Source of the DNA: Mailhella massiliensis
GTDB lineage: Bacteria > Desulfobacterota > Desulfovibrionia > Desulfovibrionales > Desulfovibrionaceae
NCBI RefSeq assembly: GCF_900155525.1
Contig: NZ_LT706951.1
Location: forward strand, 534,508-598,507
DNA length: 64,000 nucleotides
Direction of reading: 5' to 3'
In this document: one piece after another, positions 1 to 8,539 of the stretch
How positions within the stretch are numbered: the first letter of the stretch is position 1
How the letters are laid out: the number at the start of each line of letters is the position of its first letter
Translations under genes and position numbers: made by a program
Notes under the pieces: generated by a model
Databases searched by the model: none
What the model saw: the letters and a program-made list of their open reading frames with translations, nothing else
What the model was told of the DNA's origin: nothing

Positions 1-334
1 CCGGCACGGAAAAGGCGGAAGGAAGAGCCTTGAAATTCAGGCGGAAAAAATCATGCGCGCCCGAAAAGAGTCCAGGGAACTTCCAGTTCCGCCGAACCCG
101 GGCGTCAGGTAGCGCCGCGGAAGATCACTTCCGCGGAAAAAGCGGATATGCTCCGCCCTGTATCCCTGATTGCGAACATGGTTTCCCCTGACATGATTTT
201 TCTCTTCTATATCCCGGGGCATGGGCCTTTGCAAGAAAAATATGGCCGAAACGCATCCACCACAACGTTTTTACGCCCCCCCTTGCGGGGCTGCTCTACG
301 GGTGCTACATAACAAAACCTGCTCTGGAGGTTTT
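1..334. other. Intergenic lead-in, no gene seen
   Basis: No reading frame here has a credible start, family resemblance or ribosome site. The stretch ends with the ribosome-binding region of azlC (CTGGAGG about 7 bases before its ATG). The upstream gene, if any, lies outside the window. Confidence 0.6.
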
Positions 335-1063
335 ATGGCGTTCTCCCCTCTGCGCCCGGATAAAGGCACGGCTGCCGCGGCCCTGGCAGCCTTCCGCGTC
401 ACGCTGCCCATACTCGTGGGCTTCGGCTTCTGCGGATTCTCCTACGGTCTGTACATGCACTCCCTGGGCTTTGCTCCCATCGTGCCCGTCATCATGGCCA
501 CCACCATTCTCGCGGGTTCTCTGGAATTCATCATGGCCAGTATGCTCATCGGTCCCTTCGCCCCGCTCACGGCCTTCACCGTGGGCCTCGTGGTCAACGC
601 AAGGCACCTTTTCTACGGCATCGCCATGCTGGATGCCTACCGCGGCGCCGGAATGCGGAAGGGATACCTCGTCTGCGGCCTCATCGACGAAACCTTTTCC
701 ATACTCCAGTCCGAACCCGTGCCCGAAGGGCTGAACAGGCATCAGTACGCGTTCTTCGTCACGCTGTTCAATCACAGCTACTGGGTGTTCTCCACCGCGG
801 CGGGCGCATACTTCGGCAGCGCCCTGCCCTTCAGCACCCGGGGGCTGGAATTCGTGCTTCCCGCGCTGTTTCTCGCCATCTTCACGGCAAGCTGGCAGAA
901 GGAAGGCAGTCACGCTTCCTCCCTCATCGGGCTTTCCGTCACCTTTCTCTGCCTGCTTGTTTTCGGGCCGGAATACTTTCTTCTGCCTTCCATGGCCATC
1001 ATCATCGTGCTTCTGCTTCTCTTCCGCAAAAAACTCTCTTCCTCCGCAGGAGAACGGTCATGA
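335..1063 (+). CDS. azlC: AzlC family branched-chain amino acid exporter, large subunit
   Basis: This 242-residue inner-membrane protein matches the AzlC family, which with AzlD forms a two-component exporter of branched-chain amino acids or their analogues. Most of the chain is hydrophobic. The family region VNARHLFYG is at about residues 87-95, and the sequence ends with a hydrophobic helix and a short basic tail. The ATG at 335 is chosen because CTGGAGG precedes it; an upstream in-frame ATG at 221 would add 38 polar residues and lacks a ribosome site. Its stop overlaps the start of azlD (ATGA), so the two are translationally coupled. The substrate cannot be read from sequence. Confidence 0.9.
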   Translation: MAFSPLRPDKGTAAAALAAFRVTLPILVGFGFCGFSYGLYMHSLGFAPIVPVIMATTILAGSLEFIMASMLIGPFAPLTAFTVGLVVNARHLFYGIAMLDAYRGAGMRKGYLVCGLIDETFSILQSEPVPEGLNRHQYAFFVTLFNHSYWVFSTAAGAYFGSALPFSTRGLEFVLPALFLAIFTASWQKEGSHASSLIGLSVTFLCLLVFGPEYFLLPSMAIIIVLLLLFRKKLSSSAGERS

Positions 1064-1380
1064 CCACCCTTCAGACAGCCGTCATGATAGGCCTTGCCGC
1101 CCTGTCCACGCAGATCACGCGCTGGGCGCCCTTTCTGCTTTTCCGCAAAAAAACGCCGGACCTCGTGGCCTACCTCGGCACGGTGCTTCCCTCGGCCATC
1201 TGGGGGATGCTCGTGGTGTACTGTTTCAAAAGCGGCACGCTCGTCGAAGGCAGTTCCGGCCTTGCGGAAGCGCTGGCCGCCGCCTTCACCATCGCCCTTC
1301 AGATGTGGAAAAAGAACATGGCCCTGACCATAGCGGGCGGCACCTTCTGCTACATGGCGCTCGTGCGTCTGGCCGCCTGA
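1060..1380 (+). CDS. azlD: AzlD family branched-chain amino acid exporter, small subunit
   Basis: A 106-residue membrane protein of the AzlD (DUF) family, with about three or four hydrophobic segments and the family-typical N-terminal region ITRWAPFLLF. It overlaps the azlC stop by four bases (ATGA), the classic arrangement for the AzlCD pair, and would form the small subunit of that exporter in the cytoplasmic membrane. No further gene follows in the operon: the next coding start is about 470 bases away. Confidence 0.88.
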   Translation: MTTLQTAVMIGLAALSTQITRWAPFLLFRKKTPDLVAYLGTVLPSAIWGMLVVYCFKSGTLVEGSSGLAEALAAAFTIALQMWKKNMALTIAGGTFCYMALVRLAA

Positions 1381-1848
1381 TGCGCAGAGGCACGCCTTCC
1401 GGCCCCCTGTACGGAAGTCCCGTCCGGCCTCCGGCCCGGAGTCTCCGCCGTAGCCATCCGGGCACAGGGAAGACTTTTCCCCAAAAAGCAAGCCGCAGTT
1501 CTCCCCTCCCCGCGGGCAGAGCAGCGGCTTCTGCGGAATACGTATCCGTCAGTCTGTTCCGCTTTTGAAGCGGCCCTTCTGACTGCCTTTCCCCGGAAGA
1601 ACGGATATCCGTGCAGGATACGATTCGGGGCCGATGGGACCTGCGCCCTTTCCCGCCGTACCGGCCGCATGTCCCATCGATCCCATCGCGGCACACGGTT
1701 TTCGTGGATTTCCCGCAGCACGCCCCTTCCTTCTTCCGCCGCGTCGACTTTCCCCGGCTTCCGGCGTAACATGAACCGCGTCCGCCGCATGAGGAATGCG
1801 GATTTTCTCTGAATGCCTGCCGGGGCCGACGGCCCGAGGAGTCTTTCC
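1381..1848. other. Intergenic gap, nothing recognised
   Basis: About 470 bases between azlD and the esterase gene. Short open frames on both strands show no recognisable protein and no ribosome sites. I see no RNA gene. The ribosome-binding sequence of the next gene (GAGGAG) sits at about 1834. Confidence 0.5.
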
Positions 1849-2541
1849 ATGACGGTAAAACGCCTGCTCTGTTTCGGCGATTCCAACACCTACGGCTGGA
1901 AGTGCAACCTGCACGGCCCCGCGTTGCGCCATCCCTCCGAAATACGCTGGACGGGCCGTCTCGCCCGCCTTCTCGGCCCCGGCTGGGAAGTCGTGGAGGA
2001 AGGGCTCGGAGGACGCACCCTGCGCGATCATTTCACGGTGGGCGGCGGCCTTGCCGTACCGGGCGCGGGCCTCTGCGGCAAGGAGTATCTGCCCGCCTGT
2101 CTGCTCTCGCACCTGCCTCTCGACGCCGTGGTCATCATGCTGGGCAGCAACGACATGAAAGCCGCCCTTCACCGCTCCGCCGAAGATATCGCCGAAGGCA
2201 TGGCGGAACTTGCCGATATCGTGCTCTCCTTCCCCTGGGGCGAAACGCTGGACTACCCGCACCCTGCGCTCATCATGGTTTCTCCTCCATATATCGGGGA
2301 AAGAAAAATGAGCCTTGCCGGAGAACGCTACCTGGGAGCGCCGGAAAAATCCCGCGCTCTTGCCGCTCTGTACCGGAAGACGGCGGAAGAAAAAGGCGCG
2401 GCCTTCCTCGATGCGGCCCGGGCCCTCGGCGGCGACCCCTTCGGCGAGGCCCATGGGGAAGACGGTATGCACCTCAGTGAGGAGGATCACGCCGCCCTGG
2501 CTTCGGCCCTTTGGAAAAAACTCCTGGCCATGTTTCCGTAG
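1849..2541 (+). CDS. SGNH/GDSL-family hydrolase (arylesterase-like)
   Basis: A 230-residue SGNH hydrolase. Block I is LCFGDSNTYG near the N-terminus, with the nucleophile Ser in GDSN. The Gly block follows near GLGGRT, the Asn block is MLGSNDMK at about residue 100, and the catalytic Asp/His block is DGMHLSEEDH near the C-terminus, so all four conserved blocks are present. The family hydrolyses esters or thioesters; the close match of the first block to arylesterase/acyl-CoA thioesterase-like members is noted, but the substrate is unknown. No signal peptide is visible, so it is probably cytoplasmic. The ATG at 1849 follows GAGGAG; a more upstream ATG at 1813 is not preceded by a ribosome site. 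It appears monocistronic. Confidence 0.85.
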   Translation: MTVKRLLCFGDSNTYGWKCNLHGPALRHPSEIRWTGRLARLLGPGWEVVEEGLGGRTLRDHFTVGGGLAVPGAGLCGKEYLPACLLSHLPLDAVVIMLGSNDMKAALHRSAEDIAEGMAELADIVLSFPWGETLDYPHPALIMVSPPYIGERKMSLAGERYLGAPEKSRALAALYRKTAEEKGAAFLDAARALGGDPFGEAHGEDGMHLSEEDHAALASALWKKLLAMFP

Positions 2542-2650
2542 CAAAGGAAAATCTCCTTTTTCTCCATGGAGATACTCCATGCCCTTCCCGGCGTTTTGCA
2601 TGATTCTTTCCACGCCTTGCAAAAAGCTCCCGCCTGAAACAGTTTGAAAC

Positions 2651-2679
2651 GTGACAAAGATTCCCGTCCTGCCTATAGC
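2651..2679 (+). promoter_or_regulatory. Sigma-70-type promoter of the ZraP-like gene
   Basis: GTGACA, 17 bases, then TATAGC, ending about 50 bases before the ATG at 2731. The spacing is ideal and no other gene lies between. Confidence 0.45.
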
Positions 2680-2730
2680 TATATCCATCTTGCCGCACCT
2701 GCAAATCAACACACCATAAAGGATCGAGCC

Positions 2731-3189
2731 ATGACCAAGAAAACCCTCTCCCTCTCTCTGCTTTCTCTCGCCGTTCTCGCCGCTGTTCCCATGGTCGCCA
2801 TGGCCCAGCCCCACTATTACGACGGCGGCCGCCATCACGGCTATCACCGCATGGCTCCCTGCCAGGCCATGCCCGAGCTGAGCAAGGAACAGATCGCGCA
2901 GATGGACAAGTACCATGAAGAACACCGCGCCGCGGTCGCCCCTCTGTTCGATCAGCTCATGGAAAAGAAAATGGAACTGCGCGCCCTTTCCCCCAATCCC
3001 AACGTCAAGCCCGAGGAACTGAAGGCCATCACCAGCGAAATCGCCGCTCTCCGGGCGAAGATCCGCGCCGTCAATGATGAATTTTACGCCAACATGGACA
3101 AGGCCGGTCTGCCCTGCGGCGATTACGGCTGCGCCTGGCACGGCGACGGCTATGGTTACGGCCACGGCCGCCACGGCTGCTGGCGCTGA
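2731..3189 (+). CDS. ZraP/Spy/CpxP-like periplasmic protein
   Basis: This 152-residue protein has a clear signal peptide (MTKK, a hydrophobic run, then AMAQ at about residue 25). A His-rich mature N-terminus follows (HHGYHR), then a helical region of about 75 residues with LSKEQ and a long amphipathic helix resembling the LTxxQ helices of Spy/CpxP/ZraP proteins. A Gly/His/Tyr-rich tail with three Cys closes the chain. Proteins of this type are periplasmic chaperones or zinc-binding envelope-stress proteins, and the His-rich ends suggest metal binding. The ATG at 2731 follows AAGGATCGAG. It stands alone between its own promoter and a terminator. No two-component system is adjacent, so its regulator is not evident. 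Confidence 0.72.
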   Translation: MTKKTLSLSLLSLAVLAAVPMVAMAQPHYYDGGRHHGYHRMAPCQAMPELSKEQIAQMDKYHEEHRAAVAPLFDQLMEKKMELRALSPNPNVKPEELKAITSEIAALRAKIRAVNDEFYANMDKAGLPCGDYGCAWHGDGYGYGHGRHGCWR

Positions 3190-3243
3190 ACCGCAGGGGG
3201 CAGTTCCTCCTTTCCCCCGTTCCGGCTTCCTCTTGCCGTTTAC

Positions 3244-3275
3244 GCCCCTTTCATCGTATGATGGAGGGGCTTTTT
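3244..3275 (+). terminator. Rho-independent terminator after the ZraP-like gene
   Basis: GCCCCTTTCATC, a three-base loop region, TGATGGAGGGGC, then TTTTTC. The stem has one imperfect position. Confidence 0.6.
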
Positions 3276-3317
3276 CTTTCCGGGCCTGCGCCCGTGCCTT
3301 TTTCCATGGAGCCTTGT

Positions 3318-3896
3318 ATGAAACTGAAGGAACTCATCACCAGCGCACGCACCTGTCGTCGCTTCAAGGGCGAAAAACGCCTCTCCTCCGACATTCTGGC
3401 GGAACTTGCGGATCACGCGCGACTTTCCGCATCGGCCCGCAACATGCAGGTGATACGCTTCGTCACCGTTGCCGACCCCGATACCTGCGAAGCGCTGAAC
3501 AGGCTCGTAGTCATGGGCGGCGCGCTCACGCCGCAGCAGCGCGCCCGTGAAAATCAGCATCCCGGGGGCTTCATCGTCATTGCCGGACCGAAGGACATGG
3601 ACGACTTCGCCCTCATGGATGTGGGCATCGCCGCCCAGAGCATCAATCTGGCAGCCTGCGAGGCAGGCCTTGCCTGCTGCATGATAGGCGCGGTGAAAAA
3701 GGACGAGGCCGCCGCACTCCTGGGCCTGCCCGAAGACCTGCAGGTCAGGCTGGTGCTCGCCCTCGGCGTTGCGGATGAAGTGCGCCGCATCGTCCCCCGC
3801 AGAAGCGACGGCAAGCTCACCTATTACCGCGATGAAAACGATGAGCACTGCGTGCCCAAAATCACTCTTGAAGAAGCCGTCATCCTGAAAAAATAG
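3318..3896 (+). CDS. Nitroreductase family protein
   Basis: A 192-residue FMN-dependent nitroreductase-fold protein. The N-terminal motif ARTCRRFKG matches the conserved R-S/T-x-R-x-F/Y FMN-phosphate-binding region. The middle segment DVGIAAQSINLAACEAGLACCMIG is the family helix, and the C-terminus has the LALG strand seen in many members. These enzymes reduce nitro compounds, quinones or other acceptors with NAD(P)H in the cytoplasm; the natural substrate is unknown. The start is set at 3318, where GGAG precedes the ATG by 8 bases; an ATG at 3306 (four residues longer) is possible. It is followed by a strong terminator, so it is likely monocistronic. Confidence 0.85.
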   Translation: MKLKELITSARTCRRFKGEKRLSSDILAELADHARLSASARNMQVIRFVTVADPDTCEALNRLVVMGGALTPQQRARENQHPGGFIVIAGPKDMDDFALMDVGIAAQSINLAACEAGLACCMIGAVKKDEAAALLGLPEDLQVRLVLALGVADEVRRIVPRRSDGKLTYYRDENDEHCVPKITLEEAVILKK

Positions 3897-3921
3897 CTTT
3901 CCTGGCCACCAAGCTCATCAG

Positions 3922-3952
3922 GGCGCAGGCGCTTTTCCGCCTGCGCCTTTTT
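3922..3952 (+). terminator. Strong terminator after the nitroreductase gene
   Basis: GGCGCAGGCG, loop CTTTTC, CGCCTGCGCC, then TTTTT: a perfect ten-base-pair stem with a T-run. The 278 bases from here to the next start hold no gene. Confidence 0.85.
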
Positions 3953-4179
3953 CTGCGGAAGCCCCCCGGCCCTTTTCCTTGCCGGGCTTTCCCCTTCTTT
4001 CCCGCAGCACCTCACCATGTCCTGCATACGGACTTCTCCGCCTGCCGTATCTTCCCGGATATTCCTGCCGGAAGCCCCCCCTCCCCTCTGCCGCTCCGCC
4101 AGACGCTTCCCGCCCCGGGCCTTTTCCTGCCCGAAGTTCTCATGGCATTTTAAAAAAAAACGTGCTACTCCTGTCTTTC

Positions 4180-4206
4180 GTGACACGTTTTATTTTTTAG
4201 TGTCAC
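4180..4206. promoter_or_regulatory. Inverted repeat upstream of the metal ABC operon (possible operator)
   Basis: GTGACAC, a 13-base T-rich spacer, then GTGTCAC: a perfect seven-base dyad ending 24 bases before the ATG of the binding-protein gene. It could be a metalloregulator site or part of a leader hairpin. I cannot name the regulator; it does not look like a classical Fur box. Confidence 0.35.
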
Positions 4207-4230
4207 CTTTTATTGCTTACAGGAGCCTTC

Positions 4231-5406
4231 ATGAAACTTCCCTTCCTTCTTGCGGCAGCCGCGCTCACTCTGGCCGTATTTCTTTCCCCGGCAGAGGCCA
4301 GAGTCGTCACCGACATGCGCGGCAAGGCCGTCACCGTTCCCGACGATCCCGCTTCGGTAGCCACCATAGACGACGGCTTCATCGAAGGCGTGATGACGCA
4401 TCTCGGCGTCATAAAGCGCGTCAAGGTCATCGGCTCCTGGTCCATGAAAAGGGATTACCGCTACAGCATTCCTTCAAGTTCCGGTTCAACTTTTGAATAC
4501 CGGGGCTGGAACACCATGAAGTACCTCCACCCCTGGCTGAATGATCTGCCCTGCGTCAATTCCCCCCAGGGGAACATCATAAGCTATGAAACGCTGGCCC
4601 TTTCCGCCCCCGACGTGGTGCTGATGCGCGTGGGCGACACTCCCGTGGGTACCGACAGGGAAAAAGTTCAGAAAACGGTGGACACCATCGAAGCCCTGGG
4701 CCTTCCGCTCATCGTGCTCTATTCCCCCACATGGTTCCGCTCCTCCGATCTTTCGAGCATGAAGACGGAAGCGGGCATCATAGGGGAACTCTTCGGACAA
4801 CGGAAAAAAGCGGAAGATCTGGCCGATTTTCTGGCGCAGACGGAAGCGATGATACGCAGCCGCACCGCCTCCGTGGCCGAAAGCGACAAGGTTTCCGTAC
4901 TGCTTCTGGGGCTTCGCCCGGATATAAGGAAAAAAGGCGGCGCAGGCTCCGTGCACGGAAGGGACACCGCGGAATCCTATATCGTGGAAGAGGTGGCCCA
5001 TGCCAGAAACGCCTTTCAGGGCAACGGCACGGGCGTACCCATGAGCGCGGAACAGGTGTACGCCTGTGATCCCGACGTCATCATTCTTCCTACGGCCAAC
5101 GGCTACCATCCCCCGCAGGAACTGTGCGAAGCGCCCTATTATGAAAATCTGCGCGAACTGCGCGCCGTGAAGGAAGGCCGCGTCTACGCTCTGCCCTGGT
5201 CGCCTATGAACGCCTCGCGGCGTGTGGAATACCCGCTGGACATGCTCATCATCGCCAAGGCCGCCTACCCTGAACGCTTTTCCGACATCAGCGTGTACGA
5301 TTTCGCCCTGCGCTTTTATCAGGACGTGTACGGCGTCGGCGAGGAAACGGCCCGGGGGCTTCGCAGCACGCAGCTTCTCGACTGGATGGCGGAAAGCGGG
5401 TTCTAG
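4231..5406 (+). CDS. Periplasmic metal/cobalamin-type ABC substrate-binding protein
   Basis: A 391-residue TroA/BtuF-like binding protein with a signal peptide (residues 1-24, ending PAEA). The first strand RVVTDMRGKAVTVPDDP is the signature start of the FecB/BtuF class. It captures an iron-siderophore, cobalamin or oxyanion cargo in the periplasm and feeds the FecCD-type permease encoded next. The ATG at 4231 is preceded by CAGGAG. The operon runs binding protein, permease, ATPase, then an FmdE-like protein. Because FmdE-type genes track with molybdenum/tungsten enzymes, molybdate or tungstate (as in the MolBCA transporter, which has the same fold) is a real alternative to iron; this is inference. 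Confidence 0.82.
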   Translation: MKLPFLLAAAALTLAVFLSPAEARVVTDMRGKAVTVPDDPASVATIDDGFIEGVMTHLGVIKRVKVIGSWSMKRDYRYSIPSSSGSTFEYRGWNTMKYLHPWLNDLPCVNSPQGNIISYETLALSAPDVVLMRVGDTPVGTDREKVQKTVDTIEALGLPLIVLYSPTWFRSSDLSSMKTEAGIIGELFGQRKKAEDLADFLAQTEAMIRSRTASVAESDKVSVLLLGLRPDIRKKGGAGSVHGRDTAESYIVEEVAHARNAFQGNGTGVPMSAEQVYACDPDVIILPTANGYHPPQELCEAPYYENLRELRAVKEGRVYALPWSPMNASRRVEYPLDMLIIAKAAYPERFSDISVYDFALRFYQDVYGVGEETARGLRSTQLLDWMAESGF

Positions 5407-5477
5407 TCCGCCTCTCGCGCCGAAACCATGCCTGCGGCGGAGCGCCTTTCCGTCAGCCCGCCGCCCCATGAGGAACC

Positions 5478-6491
5478 ATGAAAACACTCCGTGTCCCCCT
5501 TGTCGTTCTGCTCTGCTGCGCTCTTGCGGCAGCATTTTTCCACGCCCTGCTCGCGGGGGAATACTCGCTCGGCATAGGCGACGTACTGCAATCCCTCTCC
5601 GTCCATGCAGGCTGGAGCGACGGCACGGCGCAGAAAACACACGAGATCATCCTCTGGCGCATACGGCTGCCCCGCCTGCTGCTCGCATGCATTACCGGCA
5701 TGGCCATGGCCGTTTCCGGGGCCGTCTATCAGGGCTGTTTCCGCAACCCTCTGGTGGAACCCTACATTCTGGGCGTGTCGGCGGGCGCATCCTGCGGTGC
5801 GGCGCTCGCCATCGTGTTTCCCATGTTCTTTCCCGGCGGGCAGCTTTCCGCCTTTCTCATGGGCATGGCCGCGGTGCTTCTCTCCTTTTTTCTTGCCAGA
5901 AACAGAGGAGAAACGCCGCCCGTCACCCTGGTGCTTTCCGGCATCATCGTGGGTTCTCTGTTCTCGGCATGCATCGGCATCATGAAGTACCTCGCTTCGG
6001 ACGTGGAACTTCGGGAAATCACCTTCTGGATGATGGGCGGTTTCTATTACGCCACCTGGGAGGACGTCGCCATCTGTGCATGCACCGTTCTGCCCTGCCT
6101 TGCCCTGCTTTTCGCTCTGGCATGGAAACTGAACATTCTTTCTCTGGGCGATGAGGAAGCCCGCAGTCTGGGCGTGCATCCCGAAAGGCTGAGAGTGCTC
6201 TTCATCATCCTTGCCACGCTCGCCGCATCCGTATGCGTATCCGCCGCAGGCATCATCGCCTGGGTGGGCCTCATGATGCCCCATGCCGCCCGTATGCTGT
6301 TCGGTCCGGACAACCGGTGGGTCATACCCGCATCCGCGCTTCTCGGCGCGCTGTATCTGCTTCTCTGCGATACCATCGCCCGCACGCTCACCGGCGCGGA
6401 AATTCCCATCGCCATCATCACATCCATCGTGGGCGCCCCGTATCTGCTCTGGCTGCTCCGTGCCAAAGGAAGGGAACTTTATGGCGCATGA
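5478..6491 (+). CDS. FecCD family ABC transporter permease
   Basis: A 337-residue inner-membrane permease of the FecCD/BtuC family, with about ten hydrophobic segments. Family signatures are visible: LPRLLLACITGMAMAVSGAVYQG in the second helix region, GVSAGASCGAA, the loop LGDEEARSLG that contacts the ATPase, and AGIIAWVGLMMPHAARM near the C-terminus. It forms the channel of the importer with the binding protein upstream and the ATPase downstream, whose ATG overlaps its 3' end by 11 bases. The start follows GAGGAACC. Cargo is not determined by the sequence. Confidence 0.9.
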   Translation: MKTLRVPLVVLLCCALAAAFFHALLAGEYSLGIGDVLQSLSVHAGWSDGTAQKTHEIILWRIRLPRLLLACITGMAMAVSGAVYQGCFRNPLVEPYILGVSAGASCGAALAIVFPMFFPGGQLSAFLMGMAAVLLSFFLARNRGETPPVTLVLSGIIVGSLFSACIGIMKYLASDVELREITFWMMGGFYYATWEDVAICACTVLPCLALLFALAWKLNILSLGDEEARSLGVHPERLRVLFIILATLAASVCVSAAGIIAWVGLMMPHAARMLFGPDNRWVIPASALLGALYLLLCDTIARTLTGAEIPIAIITSIVGAPYLLWLLRAKGRELYGA

Positions 6492-7368
6492 TCTCTGTCC
6501 GTCCCTGCCGGGCCTGCTGTTCCACGGCGACGGCCGTGGCCTTTTCCGCTTTTTCCACGGTACGGCGAACGTACGCGAAACCTGCGCCTTCCCGGCCGAC
6601 GCCGCGCTGGACATACGCAACCTGTCCTTTTCCTACGGCAGAAAAAACATTCTCCGGCAGGTGAGCCTCACGGTGCGCCCCGGAGAAATATGCGGCCTTC
6701 TCGGCCCCAACGGCAGCGGCAAATCCACACTGTTCCGCTGCTGCATGGGCTTTCTGCATCCTCAGGAGGGGCACATCCACGTCAAGGGCGTGAACATCGC
6801 CCACATGCCCCCGGCAAAGCTGGCCCGACATGTGGCCTATGTGCCGCAGGAACACCGCCAGCCCTTCCCCTTCCCTGTGCGCGACATGGTGCTCATGGGC
6901 CGTTCCCCGCACATGACGGGGTTCTCCCCGGTCACGAAGGCCGACCGCGACATCGCCGCCGAAGCCATGGAACGCATCGGCATCAGCGCTCTGGCCGACA
7001 CGGCCTGCAATCAGCTTTCCGGCGGGCAGAGACAGCTCGTGCTCATTGCCCGGGCCATGGCGCAGCAGACGCCGCTCATTCTGCTGGACGAACCCACCAG
7101 CGCGCTGGATTTCCGCAATCAGCTTGCCGTGTGGAAGGTGCTGCGCGAGGTGGCCGGGCAGGGGGTGGCCGTGCTTGTATGCTGCCACGATCCGAACCAT
7201 ATTCTCTGGTTCTGCGACCGGGCGGCCGTTCTGCACAAAGGCTCCCTTGCGGCGGAAGGCCCGGCGAGGGAGGCCCTCGGGCAGGATACGCTTCGTCAGG
7301 TGTACGGCGAGGAATGCGTGCGCCTTTCCACCGCATCCATGGACATGGTGTGCCCGCAGCGTTCCTGA
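6481..7368 (+). CDS. FecE/BtuD-type ABC transporter ATP-binding protein
   Basis: A 295-residue ATPase with a Walker A (GPNGSGKST), an ABC signature (LSGGQRQ) and Walker B plus catalytic Glu (LILLDEPTS). The H-loop is in CCHDPNH. An N-terminal stretch of about 40 residues before the ABC fold (DIRNLSFSYG) is longer than usual for the family. It powers the transporter encoded just upstream. The ATG at 6481 is favoured because it follows AAGGAAGGG and overlaps the permease stop, which indicates translational coupling; the open frame extends further upstream, but only inside the permease gene. Confidence 0.9.
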   Translation: MAHDLCPSLPGLLFHGDGRGLFRFFHGTANVRETCAFPADAALDIRNLSFSYGRKNILRQVSLTVRPGEICGLLGPNGSGKSTLFRCCMGFLHPQEGHIHVKGVNIAHMPPAKLARHVAYVPQEHRQPFPFPVRDMVLMGRSPHMTGFSPVTKADRDIAAEAMERIGISALADTACNQLSGGQRQLVLIARAMAQQTPLILLDEPTSALDFRNQLAVWKVLREVAGQGVAVLVCCHDPNHILWFCDRAAVLHKGSLAAEGPAREALGQDTLRQVYGEECVRLSTASMDMVCPQRS

Positions 7369-7492
7369 AAAAACGCTTTCCGCATCTTTCTCATCACGAA
7401 GCCTCGCGCCTCCTGCCCGTGCAGGGCCGCGCATCCCCGTACGGCAGAACAACATAAACTTCCCGGCGATCTTTGCGTGACAGGCGGCGGAA

Positions 7493-7521
7493 TTGACGAG
7501 CCCCGGCGAAAGAGCTTTAAA
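7493..7521 (+). promoter_or_regulatory. Possible promoter for the FmdE-like gene
   Basis: TTGACG, 17 bases, TTTAAA, about 28 bases before the ATG at 7550. It would let the FmdE-like gene be expressed separately from the transporter. The -10 match is weak. Confidence 0.3.
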
Positions 7522-7549
7522 AGGGACAGCAAAACATGAAGGAGGACGC

Positions 7550-8164
7550 ATGTACGCCTCAGGCATAACTCAGGAACTCATCGACAGGGCCGTGGCCTTT
7601 CACGGTCACTGGTGCCCCGGCATAAGCCGCGGCATCCGGGTGGCCGCTTGGGTCATGGAAAACATGGGTACCGCAAAAGATGAAGAAATCGTGGCCGTCA
7701 CCGAAACCGACATGTGCGCGGTGGACGCCATCCAGGCCCTTGTAGGCTGCACCTTCGGCAAGGGAAACCTGATATTCCGCGACCGGGGCAAGGTGGCCTT
7801 TTCCTTCTTCCGCCGCAGCGACGGCAGAAAGGTGCGTATCGTGGAAAAAGTCCGCGACGACGACATCTCCCGCCGTATGCAGGAAATCCGCAAGGAACTC
7901 ACGGCGCAGAACCTGTCGGAATGGATACGCACCAAGCTGGAAATAGAAAGGGAACGTCTCAGAAGAAAGGATATGGACTTTCTTCTCTCCGCGCCCTTTG
8001 AGGAACTCTTCACTCTGGGCGAACCTTCCTTCGACATGCCTCCCATGGCCCGCCGTCTCCCCACCATCGTGTGCGAAGGCTGCGGCGAAGGCGTCATGGC
8101 TTCGCGCATCCGCGAGGTGGGCGGCCGCAGGCTGTGCATCGACTGTGCGGAAAAGCAGGGCTGA
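7550..8164 (+). CDS. FmdE family protein with C-terminal zinc finger
   Basis: A 204-residue protein of the FmdE family (named for the subunit E gene of molybdenum formylmethanofuran dehydrogenase operons). It has the family Cys/His motifs FHGHWCPG (about residues 17-24) and DMCAVDAIQ...GCTFGKGN (about 53-75), and a C-terminal four-Cys zinc-finger-like module, CEGCGEG...CIDC. In bacteria its biochemical role is not established, although its occurrence with Mo/W genes suggests metal handling or enzyme maturation. The start follows GGAGGACGC. It lies 180 bases downstream of the ABC ATPase on the same strand, which supports a shared function in metal supply. Confidence 0.82.
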   Translation: MYASGITQELIDRAVAFHGHWCPGISRGIRVAAWVMENMGTAKDEEIVAVTETDMCAVDAIQALVGCTFGKGNLIFRDRGKVAFSFFRRSDGRKVRIVEKVRDDDISRRMQEIRKELTAQNLSEWIRTKLEIERERLRRKDMDFLLSAPFEELFTLGEPSFDMPPMARRLPTIVCEGCGEGVMASRIREVGGRRLCIDCAEKQG

Positions 8165-8539
8165 TTCCGTTTTTCTCCCGGCAGCAGAGGGGCGGGGCCG
8201 AAGGCAGCCGCCCCTTCCGTTTCAACACGCCCTTTTCCCGGCCCGCCGGCTATTCTTCTCCCCGGCAGCCCCCTCTTTTCGCCCCTGCCGGGCGTGCCTT
8301 TGCGCGAAAGCACATGCCCGGGGCCGCCTCTCGCCGCAGCACAAGCAGAAGGCCATGCCGCGTCATCCTGTCCCGTCCGGCCAGCCTCTTTCTTCAACCG
8401 ATACTTCAGGTTTTGCCGAAGAACACGCTCCTGCCCCGGCCGGAAAAGCCGGCACCGCTTTCCCCACGGCGCGCCTTCCGTATCAACGGGCTTCTTCGTC
8501 ATGCAGAACTCTCCGGCGGCGACCGTTCTTTTCGATGAG
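8165..8539. other. Intergenic, mostly featureless
   Basis: Contains a GC-rich hairpin just after the FmdE-like stop (GGGGCGG...CCGCCCC at about 8190-8213) that may weakly terminate transcription. Nothing else is recognised until the degenerate IS end that follows. Confidence 0.45.

Noticed and set aside
1549-3174. Long minus-strand frame overlapping the esterase and ZraP-like genes
   Set aside because: Two well-supported plus-strand genes with ribosome sites and family motifs cover it; its protein has no motif.
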